In this document: positions 43,485 through 52,245 of the stretch, piece after piece
Layout: the number at the start of each line of letters is the position of its first letter
How positions within the stretch are numbered: position 1 is the first letter of the stretch
Assembly: GCA_963578105.1 (NCBI GenBank)
Contig: CAUZBP010000004.1
Coordinates: 82,924 to 146,923, forward strand
Reading direction: 5' to 3'
DNA length: 64,000 nucleotides
From: GCA-2718815 sp963578105
GTDB taxonomy: Bacteria; Planctomycetota; Planctomycetia; Pirellulales; Pirellulaceae
The notes under the pieces: generated by a model
Told to the model about the DNA's origin: nothing
Databases searched by the model: none
The model's input: the letters and a program-made list of their open reading frames with translations, nothing else
Translations under genes and position numbers: made by a program

Positions 43485-46076
43485 CTATTTAACGACGGAC
43501 GAATCCGTGTCCGGTTCTCGAGCAGCCGGTTTGTCGGGTAACGCAACAAGCTCCAGCTGGTCGCTGTCCTTCGTACGGAACTCGTAACGGCGACCGGCCT
43601 TCAGTATATAGTCTGTTGTCTCGCCCCCGCTTTCGAAACGGCACTGAAAGGGATAGGAAACTGCAAACCGAAGAGTTTTATCGGGCAAGGATTCCACGGG
43701 CTTGCTCCACCTGCTGTAGGGTCCCTTGGTCTGGTAGCTGACGATTTCGTCCGTCCGGTTGGTGACTTGGATTCCGGCCGCCTCGAATTGTGCGGTGAGT
43801 TGTTGCCCATCCCACGCGACTGCGTTCATGCGTAAGCGGTCTGTACCCATTGCCAGATCGTCAATCCTGGCTGACGTGAGAGGGCCGGTGGCAATCCATT
43901 CGGACCAGGCAGACGAGAAGATTTCTCGGATGCCATCGGTGTCAATTTCCGGGGCCTGTGGTTGGTAGCCGGAAGCGAAGTTGGCAGTCACCTCGACTTC
44001 GGGCAAGTCTTTCCATTGCAGGGCCACAGCTCGCGTATCCAGTGTCGGTTGTTCGAAAGCGATGCTGGCGGTTTGCCGGATATTGGTTTCGATTTTCAGA
44101 TACGGCGTGGTTGGCGAGAGGGAGGTCCCCCGGGACAGGGATATCTCACAGATGATTTTGTTGAGCTGGAAGGACAGGGAGTTGTCGACATTCTCGGGGC
44201 CCGGTTTCAATCGTAACGGCCCTGACATAACCAGTTCTGACCGCAGTTTAACATTTTCATGGTGTGCGAGGTCCGGAACGAGTTTCAAAAGGGCTTTGGC
44301 GTCGGCCAGGGGTTGTAGGCTCTTCAGTGGCAGGTCGACGACGAGAGCACGTGCCACCCCTGAATCAATCAATTGCTGGGAAATGGGTTCCACCAGGGAA
44401 GTGTGAAACGAGACTGCCAAATTGGAACCCGTGGCCGCCTGGTTGGTTGCCGGCTGCATGCTTACCTGACGAGGTCCTTTCCTGACCCCTTCTTCGCTCA
44501 ACGCAGCGACAGAAATACCGATACCCAGGGTTACCCCATTCTCGTTGATTGCAACGCTGGAGGGCCAGGCTTTCAAGCGGGGAGCATAGACCGGCATGGG
44601 CCACATGGCTCGGATCACTTCTTCAGCCCGTTGAAAGGGCATGGATTCCGTCACCTTGTCCAGGGCGCTGGGTAGCGCGTTGATAAATTGGCTTTCGATA
44701 TCTTTTTTGTCGCGAAAAAATCCTTGGCGTAGTCCGCTGGTAACTCGTTCACGAGTCATGCCAGCCCCACTGGTCGATATCCACTCTGGACTTCCCACGC
44801 GCCAGTTGTCTGTCGGGATGGTGAATTCGGTGTCCTGCAAGTGCAGCTTGAGCTTCTGATGTTCAATTTCCGGTCGAATCACGCAATGGATTTTCAGGTC
44901 CCGTCTGTTCCCGAGTTGGATGGTCATGGGTCCGCAATTTGCAGACCGTCCGGATCCCCGAACGCTGGTGTGATCGATGTGGATGTTGACTTCACGGGCA
45001 CGTAAAGTCACGGCCAGTGTGCCATCGGTTTGCGGTACCAGTTGAGCCCGTCCCAATTTTCCCTCGTAATGGATTCCGGAAAAATGAATCGACATGGGGC
45101 CGACCTGGGTTTGCGTTGTCATTTTCCGGTCCGGGATTGTTCCGCGCAGCATGTCCGCGGCGGGCATGCGTGGTAGGGAGTGTCCCAGGGTCTTGAGTGT
45201 TTCCTGACCCAGATGCAACGTCGCCGCATCGGAAATTTCGAGTCCTGCCACGAAGGGACGGTCCGGGTCTTCCACAGGGATGGTTTCGGGGACCAGGTCA
45301 ACTGGGCTCTCACCCGTCGCAGTGGGGGTCACCCCGCGTTTGTGCAGTAAAAGCCAGTCGTAGAAGCTGTTCAGGTGCAGCGCGGTGTCTTCGGCGTTGT
45401 GTCCAACACCAGCCAACTCGGAGTAGCGAGGTCGTCCGCCTGCCTCGCGAACCGCTTCGATGATGGCGCGAGATTCGTTGGCCGGGACGACGTGATCTTC
45501 CAATCCGTGGAAACACCAGATCGGGAGATCTGTTAAACGGGCAGCCAGTTCAGGACTTCCGCCTCCGGAGATGGGTGCGATCGCAGCCCATCGTTGTGGG
45601 TCGGCGGCCGCCTGTGACCACACTCCGAAGCCTCCCATCGACGTGCCGATCAGATAAACGCGGTCTTCATCGGCCTGGTAGTGATTGATGACTTCTTGCA
45701 GGATAGCCAGGGCACGTTGTCCACAACGGTGATTGGGACTCCAGGCGTGACGAACAGAAACCTGACGGTCATCACATTGGGGGAAGACGGCTAGGAAAGG
45801 AAAGGTTGCCTGTCGAGCTCGAATGGCGGAGGCCAGTCCGGCATCAAGTTGTGAACGTCCGTCGCTGCCCCTTTGTCCCGCGCCGTGAAGAAAGAGAATC
45901 ACCGGCAACGATTCCTCGTCGCTGACATGTTGCGGTACAAAAACGACGTACCTGCTCTCCCCGGAGTCACCACGATGAGTGCGAGACAGGAACCCGGTCT
46001 CAGCACCCAGCAAAACATCACAGCCGACCAATCCCAGGAAACAGGCGAATAGAAAACGCAGTATTTTTAAAGTCAC
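43485..46076 (-). CDS. Large exported alpha/beta hydrolase with unrecognised C-terminal region
   Basis: 863 residues. An export signal opens the protein; LVGC at 16-19 could be a lipobox. Residues 40-250 are an alpha/beta hydrolase of the dienelactone hydrolase/PHB-depolymerase type, with VILFLHGAGQRG as the oxyanion strand, nucleophile Ser146 in GTSMGGFG, Asp194 in GLEDHVVPA and His226 in GVGHNAED. The remaining 600 or so residues have no domain I recognise. They contain repeated strand-like pieces (VGPMSIHFSGIHYEGKLG, LKIHCVIRPEIEHQKLKL) and may form beta-rich modules. The GTG start is supported by GGAAGGGA nine bases upstream. Probably an esterase acting outside the cytoplasm on a polymer-linked ester. 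Confidence 0.8.
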   Translation of the reverse strand: MTLKILRFLFACFLGLVGCDVLLGAETGFLSRTHRGDSGESRYVVFVPQHVSDEESLPVILFLHGAGQRGSDGRSQLDAGLASAIRARQATFPFLAVFPQCDDRQVSVRHAWSPNHRCGQRALAILQEVINHYQADEDRVYLIGTSMGGFGVWSQAAADPQRWAAIAPISGGGSPELAARLTDLPIWCFHGLEDHVVPANESRAIIEAVREAGGRPRYSELAGVGHNAEDTALHLNSFYDWLLLHKRGVTPTATGESPVDLVPETIPVEDPDRPFVAGLEISDAATLHLGQETLKTLGHSLPRMPAADMLRGTIPDRKMTTQTQVGPMSIHFSGIHYEGKLGRAQLVPQTDGTLAVTLRAREVNIHIDHTSVRGSGRSANCGPMTIQLGNRRDLKIHCVIRPEIEHQKLKLHLQDTEFTIPTDNWRVGSPEWISTSGAGMTRERVTSGLRQGFFRDKKDIESQFINALPSALDKVTESMPFQRAEEVIRAMWPMPVYAPRLKAWPSSVAINENGVTLGIGISVAALSEEGVRKGPRQVSMQPATNQAATGSNLAVSFHTSLVEPISQQLIDSGVARALVVDLPLKSLQPLADAKALLKLVPDLAHHENVKLRSELVMSGPLRLKPGPENVDNSLSFQLNKIICEISLSRGTSLSPTTPYLKIETNIRQTASIAFEQPTLDTRAVALQWKDLPEVEVTANFASGYQPQAPEIDTDGIREIFSSAWSEWIATGPLTSARIDDLAMGTDRLRMNAVAWDGQQLTAQFEAAGIQVTNRTDEIVSYQTKGPYSRWSKPVESLPDKTLRFAVSYPFQCRFESGGETTDYILKAGRRYEFRTKDSDQLELVALPDKPAAREPDTDSSVVK

Positions 46077-46432
46077 GATGGTATTCCCTTCCGTCGTACT
46101 TCTTCGGGGTCAACGTAGAAAAAAGTCGCAGGTGTTGTCTTCACTGAAATTGCCCCGTCCGGTAGGAGTCGCCGGCCTGTTTGCCGTCGGCTGCCCGGCC
46201 GGGGACCAGGCAGTACCGTTCTCTTGTCAGTAAAACGACGGCAGAACAGGCAGGGGACCAAGTGAATCATTCACGAAAAAATGGGCAAAGCGTTGCTGTC
46301 GCACTGTAAATTAGCGATTTTTACTTGTTTTGCAGAGAGCCATAGGGAACATGCAGATTGGAGAAGTTCTGAAAAAAAAGTAAACTCGTGTCGACGTGTG
46401 AGTTCCGATGACTCGCCCTCCGGCAGAAGTGC
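46077..46432. other. Intergenic region between sigma factor and hydrolase genes
   Basis: 356 bases. A short palindrome, GTGAAT c ATTCAC, lies at 46262-46274. GGCA/TGCC forms a small hairpin directly after the sigma gene stop. The hydrolase promoter is presumably here. No gene seen. Confidence 0.4.
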
Positions 46433-47710
46433 CTACCCCAGAGCAGCCAGGGCCAGTTTGAATACCTGGCGAATCTGCTCACCTGTCCAGGTGGCTTCTA
46501 ACGCCTGTCGGAAGGTCGCCTCGAGATCCGTATCACCCGAGGTGGAGATGCGCTCGTCACAGCGAACCAGGGCAACAGCCACGGCAGTCAGGTAGACGAT
46601 GGGAGCGATTTGCGGAGGCGTGTTTTCGTTCTTGGATCGCATCGAATGAGTGGCCCAATCCTTCACCGCTCGCAGTACCTCGATGGGGGGTGATGGATGC
46701 TTCAGCAAATCTTCCAAAGTGGCAATCGGTTGGTCCTCCCCGGAAGTCACAGGCGGTAAAGCAGCTGTGAGTCTCGGAGAGACCTCGGCGAACTGCTCGC
46801 AAAGCGGGCTTTTTAATTGGTGCTCGAACAAAGCGGCGAGCTGTTCGTTGGACCACGGAGAGTGTTCGTCTTCGTTCCAATTCAAAAGGCCAGCCAGTCG
46901 TTGGATGGCGGCCAGGTCCAATTGTCTGGCGGCAAAACTCAGCATTTCGGGGAAGTCAAGTTCTGTCTGGTCGGTGGCGGTAAGGATTTTTTTCAGCTCC
47001 CGGACTTCTCCGTCCAAGGCATTTTTGTCGGTGACGTAGGGCTGGAGTCGTGCGAGCAATGCGCGTCGAAATTGTCTTTTGGCTGTGATGAATGCGTTCG
47101 ACGCCTGGGCAGCAGATTCGAACCCCAGGCGATCGACCAGATCTTCGTACGGAGTGGCCACTTCGCCCCACAGCAGAGGAGCAAGCAGGCGTTCCTCAAA
47201 GAGGCTCCAGATGTGTTGCTTGTCACCATCGGCATAAGAGTCCTTCAAGTCGGACAAGGCATCTACCAGAAGGGTTCGAGCCCAGATGGATTTGAAGATA
47301 TCGACATCCCTTTGGAATGGATGATCGGGATCGGCTGATCCCAGGTCGTCAAGACTTTTGACGCCGGCGGCCACGGCGTCGGTCGCCTTGGTATGTCGGT
47401 ACCTGTCAACGAGAAAATGGTTCAAGGAAGTGATGAGTAAAGAACGGAAACGACCCTTGCTGTGATCGGCCCGGTTGAGCAGGTTTCCTTGCAAGATCTT
47501 CTCGGTTACGAAATCGTGCAGCAGGTCCTCTGCCTGGTGAGGGTTGATGCGACGACGATAAACCAAGTACGTGTGCAGCGCTGGCATGTAGCTTGTGAGG
47601 AGGTTTTCCAGGGCCGTGCGGCGTTTCGATCCCTCCTCGCCGCCTGCTATCTCGATCAACGACCAGCGAGTGCTATCGAATTCATGACGTTGAGGAGAAG
47701 GACTGTTCAC
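46433..47710 (-). CDS. ECF-type sigma factor with long C-terminal extension
   Basis: 425 residues, more than twice the usual ECF length. Residues 10-110 match planctomycete ECF region 2: STRWSLIEIAGGEEGSK, LLTSYMPALHTYLVYRRR, AEDLLHDFVTEKIL and GRFRSLLITSLNHFLVDRYR. Residues 130-230 correspond to region 4, with FESAAQASNAFITAKRQFRRALL as its helix-turn-helix part. The last 195 residues are an extension with no recognised motif except amphipathic helices, probably a regulatory or sensing part. No anti-sigma factor gene is adjacent. The start is GTG. It would redirect RNA polymerase to an unknown promoter set. Confidence 0.82.
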   Translation of the reverse strand: MNSPSPQRHEFDSTRWSLIEIAGGEEGSKRRTALENLLTSYMPALHTYLVYRRRINPHQAEDLLHDFVTEKILQGNLLNRADHSKGRFRSLLITSLNHFLVDRYRHTKATDAVAAGVKSLDDLGSADPDHPFQRDVDIFKSIWARTLLVDALSDLKDSYADGDKQHIWSLFEERLLAPLLWGEVATPYEDLVDRLGFESAAQASNAFITAKRQFRRALLARLQPYVTDKNALDGEVRELKKILTATDQTELDFPEMLSFAARQLDLAAIQRLAGLLNWNEDEHSPWSNEQLAALFEHQLKSPLCEQFAEVSPRLTAALPPVTSGEDQPIATLEDLLKHPSPPIEVLRAVKDWATHSMRSKNENTPPQIAPIVYLTAVAVALVRCDERISTSGDTDLEATFRQALEATWTGEQIRQVFKLALAALG

Positions 47711-48110
47711 GATGTTTCGACCTAAGAGGATCCAGGTGGCGAACCTCTCTAAAGTGTAATTCAGGTCCGGTTGTCAGGCAATCATGCAAATCATGAGGCA
47801 AAAACGTTGTGTCACCCCAAAAAAAGTTGGGGGCCGTGCAGGATGGGCCGTCCCGTTACGTAGTAGTTGATAGAGAACGTTAAAGACCACAGCAACGCCA
47901 GTTTGGTAACCCGAGACTGTTTTGGGAGCGGTTGGCGTCGCCCTTTGACGCTAGGAATTAATGTCGCGATAACGGCCCGTGAAGTCTTCATTGCCTCTGT
48001 CTACCGGATGTGGCAGGGGCCAAAGCGGGTCAGGTGAGTTCCCGGCCTTGCCGGCAGAGTTTTCGAGCGGGGTGAGATTTGAAGCAAATGGCAACATCGA
48101 AGGGGGAACT
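47711..48110. other. Intergenic region upstream of the sigma factor gene
   Basis: 400 bases without a supported gene. One hairpin, CCCCAA / TTGGGG with a 6-nt loop, is at 47815-47832. The sigma factor promoter should lie here. Confidence 0.4.
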
Positions 48111-48311
48111 ATGATCCGGCGATGTGAAGATAAGGCTGAGGTGCTGGAAGAAATGTTTGAGGACCATGAATCTTTCAGAAAGATTCGGCGGCTTCAGCGG
48201 GCGCACATGCCGGTGTCCGGGAGTCGTTCTTCCATTCGCGCGGCACGGCGAAGTCGACTGGCGAAGGGGACGAAAAGAAGTGTCCAGCGTGAATCAGAAG
48301 GATTCTCGTAG
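48111..48311 (+). CDS. Possible small basic protein
   Basis: 66 residues, MIRRCEDKAEVLEEMFEDHE at the start, then a Lys/Arg/Ser-rich second half. A strong AG-rich ribosome binding site (GAAGGGGGAACT) sits directly before the ATG. No family recognised. The acidic-then-basic layout is protein-like, but without homologues this remains tentative. It precedes a structured intergenic region and could be a leader reading frame. Confidence 0.35.
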   Translation: MIRRCEDKAEVLEEMFEDHESFRKIRRLQRAHMPVSGSRSSIRAARRSRLAKGTKRSVQRESEGFS

Positions 48312-48324
48312 ACAAATCAACCCC

Positions 48325-48656
48325 ACAGGACAAAGATCCTGTCAGTGTTCGGCATCTGGACGGCATCACTGACAGGTCAGGGAGGCCGGAAACGGAGACT
48401 CGTTGTTCAACAAGACGAAAACGTCCCACCGGAAAAAATCGGCGGGGACCCGTCTGGTCTGTGTCGCGGCTGAGGGCTACCCGGCGGCGTGACACGGATT
48501 TCCACGCTCGGACGATTGGCCAGGCGGGGCTGCCTGCTAACGAAGGTGGCCCCGTCCTGGCGCTTTGATACCGCTACCCGGCAATCCGGAGGTTGGCCGT
48601 GACCGCGAGGCTCGGCACACTTCTCCCCATGTGACCCGAAACCTCGGGATTGCCGG
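48325..48656 (+). ncRNA. Strongly structured intergenic region, candidate leader or small RNA
   Basis: Several inverted repeats fall in 330 bases. ACAGGA / TCCTGT (48325-48342) and a perfect 10-bp stem CCTGTCAGTG / CACTGACAGG (48338-48376) share bases, so they exclude each other. GACG / CGTC and GTCCC / GGGAC stems follow near 48413-48449. The largest is a 17-bp inverted repeat with one mismatch, arms at 48578-48594 and 48640-48656, around a 45-nt loop. No family of structured RNA was recognised. It lies 98 bases upstream of the dehydrogenase start, so a cis-regulatory leader is one option and a mobile remnant (MITE-like) another. Confidence 0.4.
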
Positions 48657-48753
48657 CTTTTGCGGGATCAGATCGGTGGTCGCTGACGTGCTCCATGTTG
48701 GTTAGACTGTGTTTCTTGAACAGCCCGTCTGACACGGAGGATCATTTCACACC

Positions 48754-49719
48754 ATGACCGGCCAACCCAAAATCGTTGTGCTTGATGGATACGCCCTCAA
48801 TCCCGGAGACCTGGACTGGAGTGGGCTGGAAGCAATTGGCGAGTGCACTTTCTACGACCGGACACCGCCAGAAGAAACGATTTCCCGGGCCCAGGGTGCA
48901 GAAATTGTGCTCACCAACAAGACACTGCTGGCTCGGGATGAGATCGAAGCACTGCCTTCGTTAAAATACATTGGTATTCTTGCGACCGGGTTCAATACCG
49001 TCGACCTGAAATCTGCTAACGAACTGAAGATTACTGTCACCAACATCCCCACCTACGGTACAGACTCGGTGGCCCAGATGGCCTTTGCTCTGTTGCTTAG
49101 TTTAACGCAGCGGGTAGACCATCATGCGCGCACCGTTCGCGAGGGACGCTGGACGAGTTGTCCCGATTTTTGTTACTGGGATTATCCGCTGATTGAACTC
49201 GCCGATCTCAAAATGGGGATTGTCGGTTTTGGACGCATCGGACGGGCAACGGGTAAATTGGCGCAGGCCTTCGGGATGCAGGTCCTGGCTTACGACACGA
49301 TAAAGATTCCGGCAACGGATGGTATCGAGGTCGTTGACCTTGACACCCTGTTCCGGAATGCCGACGTCGTCAGCTTGCATTGTCCTTTAACACCTGAAAC
49401 GGAGAAGCTGGTCAATCGCGAACGGTTGGCGGTGATGAAAGAGACTGCGTTTCTCATTAACACCAGCCGCGGGCCATTGGTGGACGGAGCGGCGCTCGCG
49501 GTGGCGCTCAAGGAGAACCAGATTGCCGGTGCCGCACTGGATGTGTTGGAAATCGAGCCTCCACCGGCTGACAATCCGTTGCTGCGCGCGAAAAATTGCC
49601 TGGTGACTCCTCATATCGCCTGGGCGACGCGTTCAGCACGTCGTCGCCTACTGAATACGGCAGTCCAGAACGTGAAGGCATTTGTGACCGGCACCCCGCA
49701 GAACGTTGTGAATGGGTAG
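48754..49719 (+). CDS. D-2-hydroxyacid dehydrogenase (glycerate/hydroxypyruvate type)
   Basis: 321-residue NAD(P)-dependent D-isomer-specific 2-hydroxyacid dehydrogenase. The Rossmann motif is MGIVGFGRIGRATGKLA. Catalytic residues are Arg in NTSRGPLVDG, Glu in DVLEIEPPPADNP and His in VTPHIAWATRSAR. The N-terminal IVVLDGYALNPGDLDW is typical of the glycerate/hydroxypyruvate reductase branch. It would interconvert hydroxypyruvate and D-glycerate, linking serine or C1 metabolism to glycolysis; substrate is inferred. GGAGG lies 12 bases before the ATG. The upstream 440 bases are unusually rich in inverted repeats. Confidence 0.88.
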   Translation: MTGQPKIVVLDGYALNPGDLDWSGLEAIGECTFYDRTPPEETISRAQGAEIVLTNKTLLARDEIEALPSLKYIGILATGFNTVDLKSANELKITVTNIPTYGTDSVAQMAFALLLSLTQRVDHHARTVREGRWTSCPDFCYWDYPLIELADLKMGIVGFGRIGRATGKLAQAFGMQVLAYDTIKIPATDGIEVVDLDTLFRNADVVSLHCPLTPETEKLVNRERLAVMKETAFLINTSRGPLVDGAALAVALKENQIAGAALDVLEIEPPPADNPLLRAKNCLVTPHIAWATRSARRRLLNTAVQNVKAFVTGTPQNVVNG

Positions 49720-49862
49720 TGGATCGCCCGCGGATGTCCGGCGGGGTATCCAACATGCAACAGGGGCCGTGTGCAGTGAGTAGACAACACACTTTGCGCC
49801 ACCACCGGACCAGACTTGTCGGCGGCTTGGCTTTTTGCCGAGGTGCGACCGTACCGCCAGGG

Positions 49863-50261
49863 TTAGTCGGTTCCCACGACCGCCACGGCTTCAATTTCCA
49901 CCAGTAGACCCGGCAGGACCAATTGGGGTGAAAGTACCGTGGCGCTGGCGGGCAACCGGTCGGGAAAGGCGGCCGTGCGGGCTTGGTTGTAGGCAGGGTA
50001 GTCGCTCATGTCCGTCAGCCAGGCGGTGATTTTTACGATGTCGTTCAGCGCGGCCTCCCCCACGGCGAGTATCTCGGCGATGTTGGAAAAAATTTTGTCC
50101 GCCTGCGCCTTGGCGTCTCCCTCGCCCACGAGGTTACCTTGCGGGTCAAGGGCAATCATCCCTGAAACCCAGATCGTGTCACCGACCTGTACTCCCAAAT
50201 CGTGACTTAAGTTGTCCGCCCATGTCCATCCGGCGGGGCGAAGTGATTTTCTGTTGGCCAT
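49863..50261 (-). CDS. RidA/YjgF-family protein lacking the catalytic Arg
   Basis: 132 residues of the RidA (YjgF/YER057c/UK114) trimeric family, which hydrolyses reactive enamines and imines from PLP enzymes. Visible: VGDTIWVSGMIALDPQGNLVG and the C-terminal LVEIEAVAVVG. In active RidA the segment reads PARSxV with the imine-binding Arg; here it is LPASATV, with Ser106 at that place. Such members (Rid4-7 types) usually lack imine deaminase activity and may have other roles. The ATG at 50261 is preceded by GGAGGG ten bases upstream; nine upstream codons are rejected. Convergent with the dehydrogenase. Confidence 0.85.
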   Translation of the reverse strand: MANRKSLRPAGWTWADNLSHDLGVQVGDTIWVSGMIALDPQGNLVGEGDAKAQADKIFSNIAEILAVGEAALNDIVKITAWLTDMSDYPAYNQARTAAFPDRLPASATVLSPQLVLPGLLVEIEAVAVVGTD

Positions 50262-50713
50262 TTGTACGTTTCCCTCCAGTGAGTTCATGTTGGGTCGGGG
50301 ATGTGACGCGGGCCTCCAAGTTAAGCATCGTCACAATGATCTGCAAGTCCCTTGCGTCAGCGGTGTGCGTACCGTTGCAGCGGTAACGCGCCGGGAAGAT
50401 AAAACAGCCAGCCCGGCGTTGATTGAAAGGTTCAAACTTCCGGGTCCGCAAGCGGGGGTACCCCCGCTTGCGTGTCGATGTGCGGGAGAAGCCGGTGTTC
50501 AGGCTTGTTGCAAGGCGCCGCCCGGGTGATTAACGGTTGGGACCCGACTGCTTTTCCGCTGGACCTGATATTCTGGAACTGATATTTATGTTGCAGGAGG
50601 GGGTTGCTTCTGATAGCTTCAACAGAGAACGCAATCAGGCTGGAAAGTTTTCAGTGTCCTCGCTTGTACCTGTAGCGATGGGAGAATAAGGAATGCGTGG
50701 AACGGAAGGCCAT
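50262..50713. promoter_or_regulatory. Divergent intergenic region RidA-like / DUF1501 with long palindrome
   Basis: 452 bases between divergent genes. It contains a 26-bp perfect palindrome at 50447-50472 but no recognised gene. Promoters for both directions are expected. Confidence 0.5.
50447..50472. repeat. 26-bp perfect palindrome
   Basis: Half-site CGCAAGCGGGGGT followed at once by its exact reverse complement; the centre is GGTACC. It has no spacer, so a hairpin loop would need to open the centre. No U or A tract follows on either strand. It may be an operator or a cruciform-forming site. Confidence 0.9.
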
Positions 50714-52114
50714 ATGAATTCGACCCTCAGTCGTCGTGCTGCAATTCAAGCCGGTGCGATCGGGTTGGGGTTGAGTACGACTCACCTGGCCGGTCTTCGC
50801 GCGCTGACGGGTGCTCCCGAAGCGAAGGCCAAGTCCGTCATTTTTATTTTTCTTACGGGTGGCCTGTCCCATCACGATACGTTCGACATGAAACCGGAAG
50901 CTCCGGTGGAGATTCGCGGGGAGTTCGGGCGGATATCGACCAAGACACCGGGGCTTCAAGTTTGCGAACACCTTCCCATGCTGGCGCAACGTAGCGACCG
51001 GTATGCACTGCTGCGCTCGATGCAGGTAGAGAGCAGCACCCACGCGCAGGCCTGCCACATGTTGCTGACCGGGCGGCTCGATTTTCCCGCGGGGTTTTCA
51101 ATCGACAAGGCTCCGGACCTCAACGAATGGCCGTCGATCCCGGCCGTCGTGACTTATGCCTTGCGAAATCAACGGGGCAAGTTGCCGCCCGCCGTGATTC
51201 TTCCCGAGCCAAGCGTGAACTTGGCGGATCAGGTTCGGCCCGGCCAGTATGCGGGTCGCCTGGGAGAACGTTGGGACGCCTGGCACATCGACATCGCGGC
51301 CAAATGCCGTTTGGGTAACGGCGCCTGCCCGGAGTGTTTTCGATTTGACGGGTCGGATTTTCAGCACGGCTCGGAAGGGGTGTTCGAGTTGCCCATGTTG
51401 GAGTTGCCCGAGGGAGGTGAGGACCGGTTACGTGGACGGATCGATCTGCTGGGCGAAATACAACAGCAGCAACGGGTTCTGGAACGGGCTGGAGACGAGT
51501 TTGACAGTTCCCGACGACAGGCGATTTCGGTGTTGGCTGACGAGAAAGTGACCAATGCCTTCAACGTCGAAAAGGCGGACCAGAAATTGCGGGAACGTTA
51601 CGGAGACAACAAGTTCGGCTTGTCCCTGTTGATGGCGAGACGTCTGGTGGAGAGCGGCGTCAATCTTGTGCAGGTCAATTTGGGAAAGAATTCATCTTGG
51701 GACACGCACCTGAATAACTTCATCACGCTGAAGAATAATCTCCTGCCGCCGATGGACCGGGCCGTGTCGGCCTTGTTGGATGACTTGGGGGAAAGTGGAC
51801 TGCTCGATGAGACCCTGGTGATCATGACGGGTGAGTTCGGCCGGACACCGAAGATCAATAAAAGGGCGGGCCGGGATCATTGGGGACCCGTGAACACGGT
51901 GATGTTTTTCGGTGGCGGTGTCCAGGGTGGAAATATCATCGGAGCCTCCGATCGTACCGGGTCTGAACCGACTCGCGACATTCAGTTGCCGGAGAATTTC
52001 GCGGCGACCATCTACGAGGCGCTCGGCATTCCACGGACAGGCATCTGGAGAGATGTTGATGGCCGTCCGCACCGGATTTATGGCGGAAAGGTGATTCCGG
52101 GACTTTACAGCTAG
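50714..52114 (+). CDS. DUF1501 protein with Tat signal
   Basis: 466 residues. Tat-type N-terminus LSRRAAIQAGAIGLGLSTTH. Family landmarks are IFIFLTGGLSHHDTFDMKPE, CHMLLTGRLDF, IMTGEFGRTPKINKRAGRDH and VMFFGGGVQGGNIIGASD. The middle differs from the copy at 18200, as expected for paralogues in one genome. The family has an alkaline-phosphatase-like fold and unknown activity. The start at 50714 is chosen to place the RR motif near the N-terminus; an ATG seven codons earlier has a better Shine-Dalgarno-like GGGAG and cannot be excluded. Followed by a PSCyt gene after 131 bases. Confidence 0.88.
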   Translation: MNSTLSRRAAIQAGAIGLGLSTTHLAGLRALTGAPEAKAKSVIFIFLTGGLSHHDTFDMKPEAPVEIRGEFGRISTKTPGLQVCEHLPMLAQRSDRYALLRSMQVESSTHAQACHMLLTGRLDFPAGFSIDKAPDLNEWPSIPAVVTYALRNQRGKLPPAVILPEPSVNLADQVRPGQYAGRLGERWDAWHIDIAAKCRLGNGACPECFRFDGSDFQHGSEGVFELPMLELPEGGEDRLRGRIDLLGEIQQQQRVLERAGDEFDSSRRQAISVLADEKVTNAFNVEKADQKLRERYGDNKFGLSLLMARRLVESGVNLVQVNLGKNSSWDTHLNNFITLKNNLLPPMDRAVSALLDDLGESGLLDETLVIMTGEFGRTPKINKRAGRDHWGPVNTVMFFGGGVQGGNIIGASDRTGSEPTRDIQLPENFAATIYEALGIPRTGIWRDVDGRPHRIYGGKVIPGLYS

Positions 52115-52245
52115 GGATGCCGTGCCTGTCGAAGTCCGTCGCACTGTAACGTGGAACGGCGTCTTTCTGTTGTTCCAGCGATGTTGATGTTTCTTCCGCA
52201 TCAGATGTGATTTTTCCGCCGTGTGAAATCGATTATAATCACTAC

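Noticed and set aside
46262..46274. GTGAAT c ATTCAC palindrome as a terminator of the sigma factor gene
   Set aside because: The adjacent T run lies before the stem on the relevant strand, and the site is about 160 bases beyond the stop codon.
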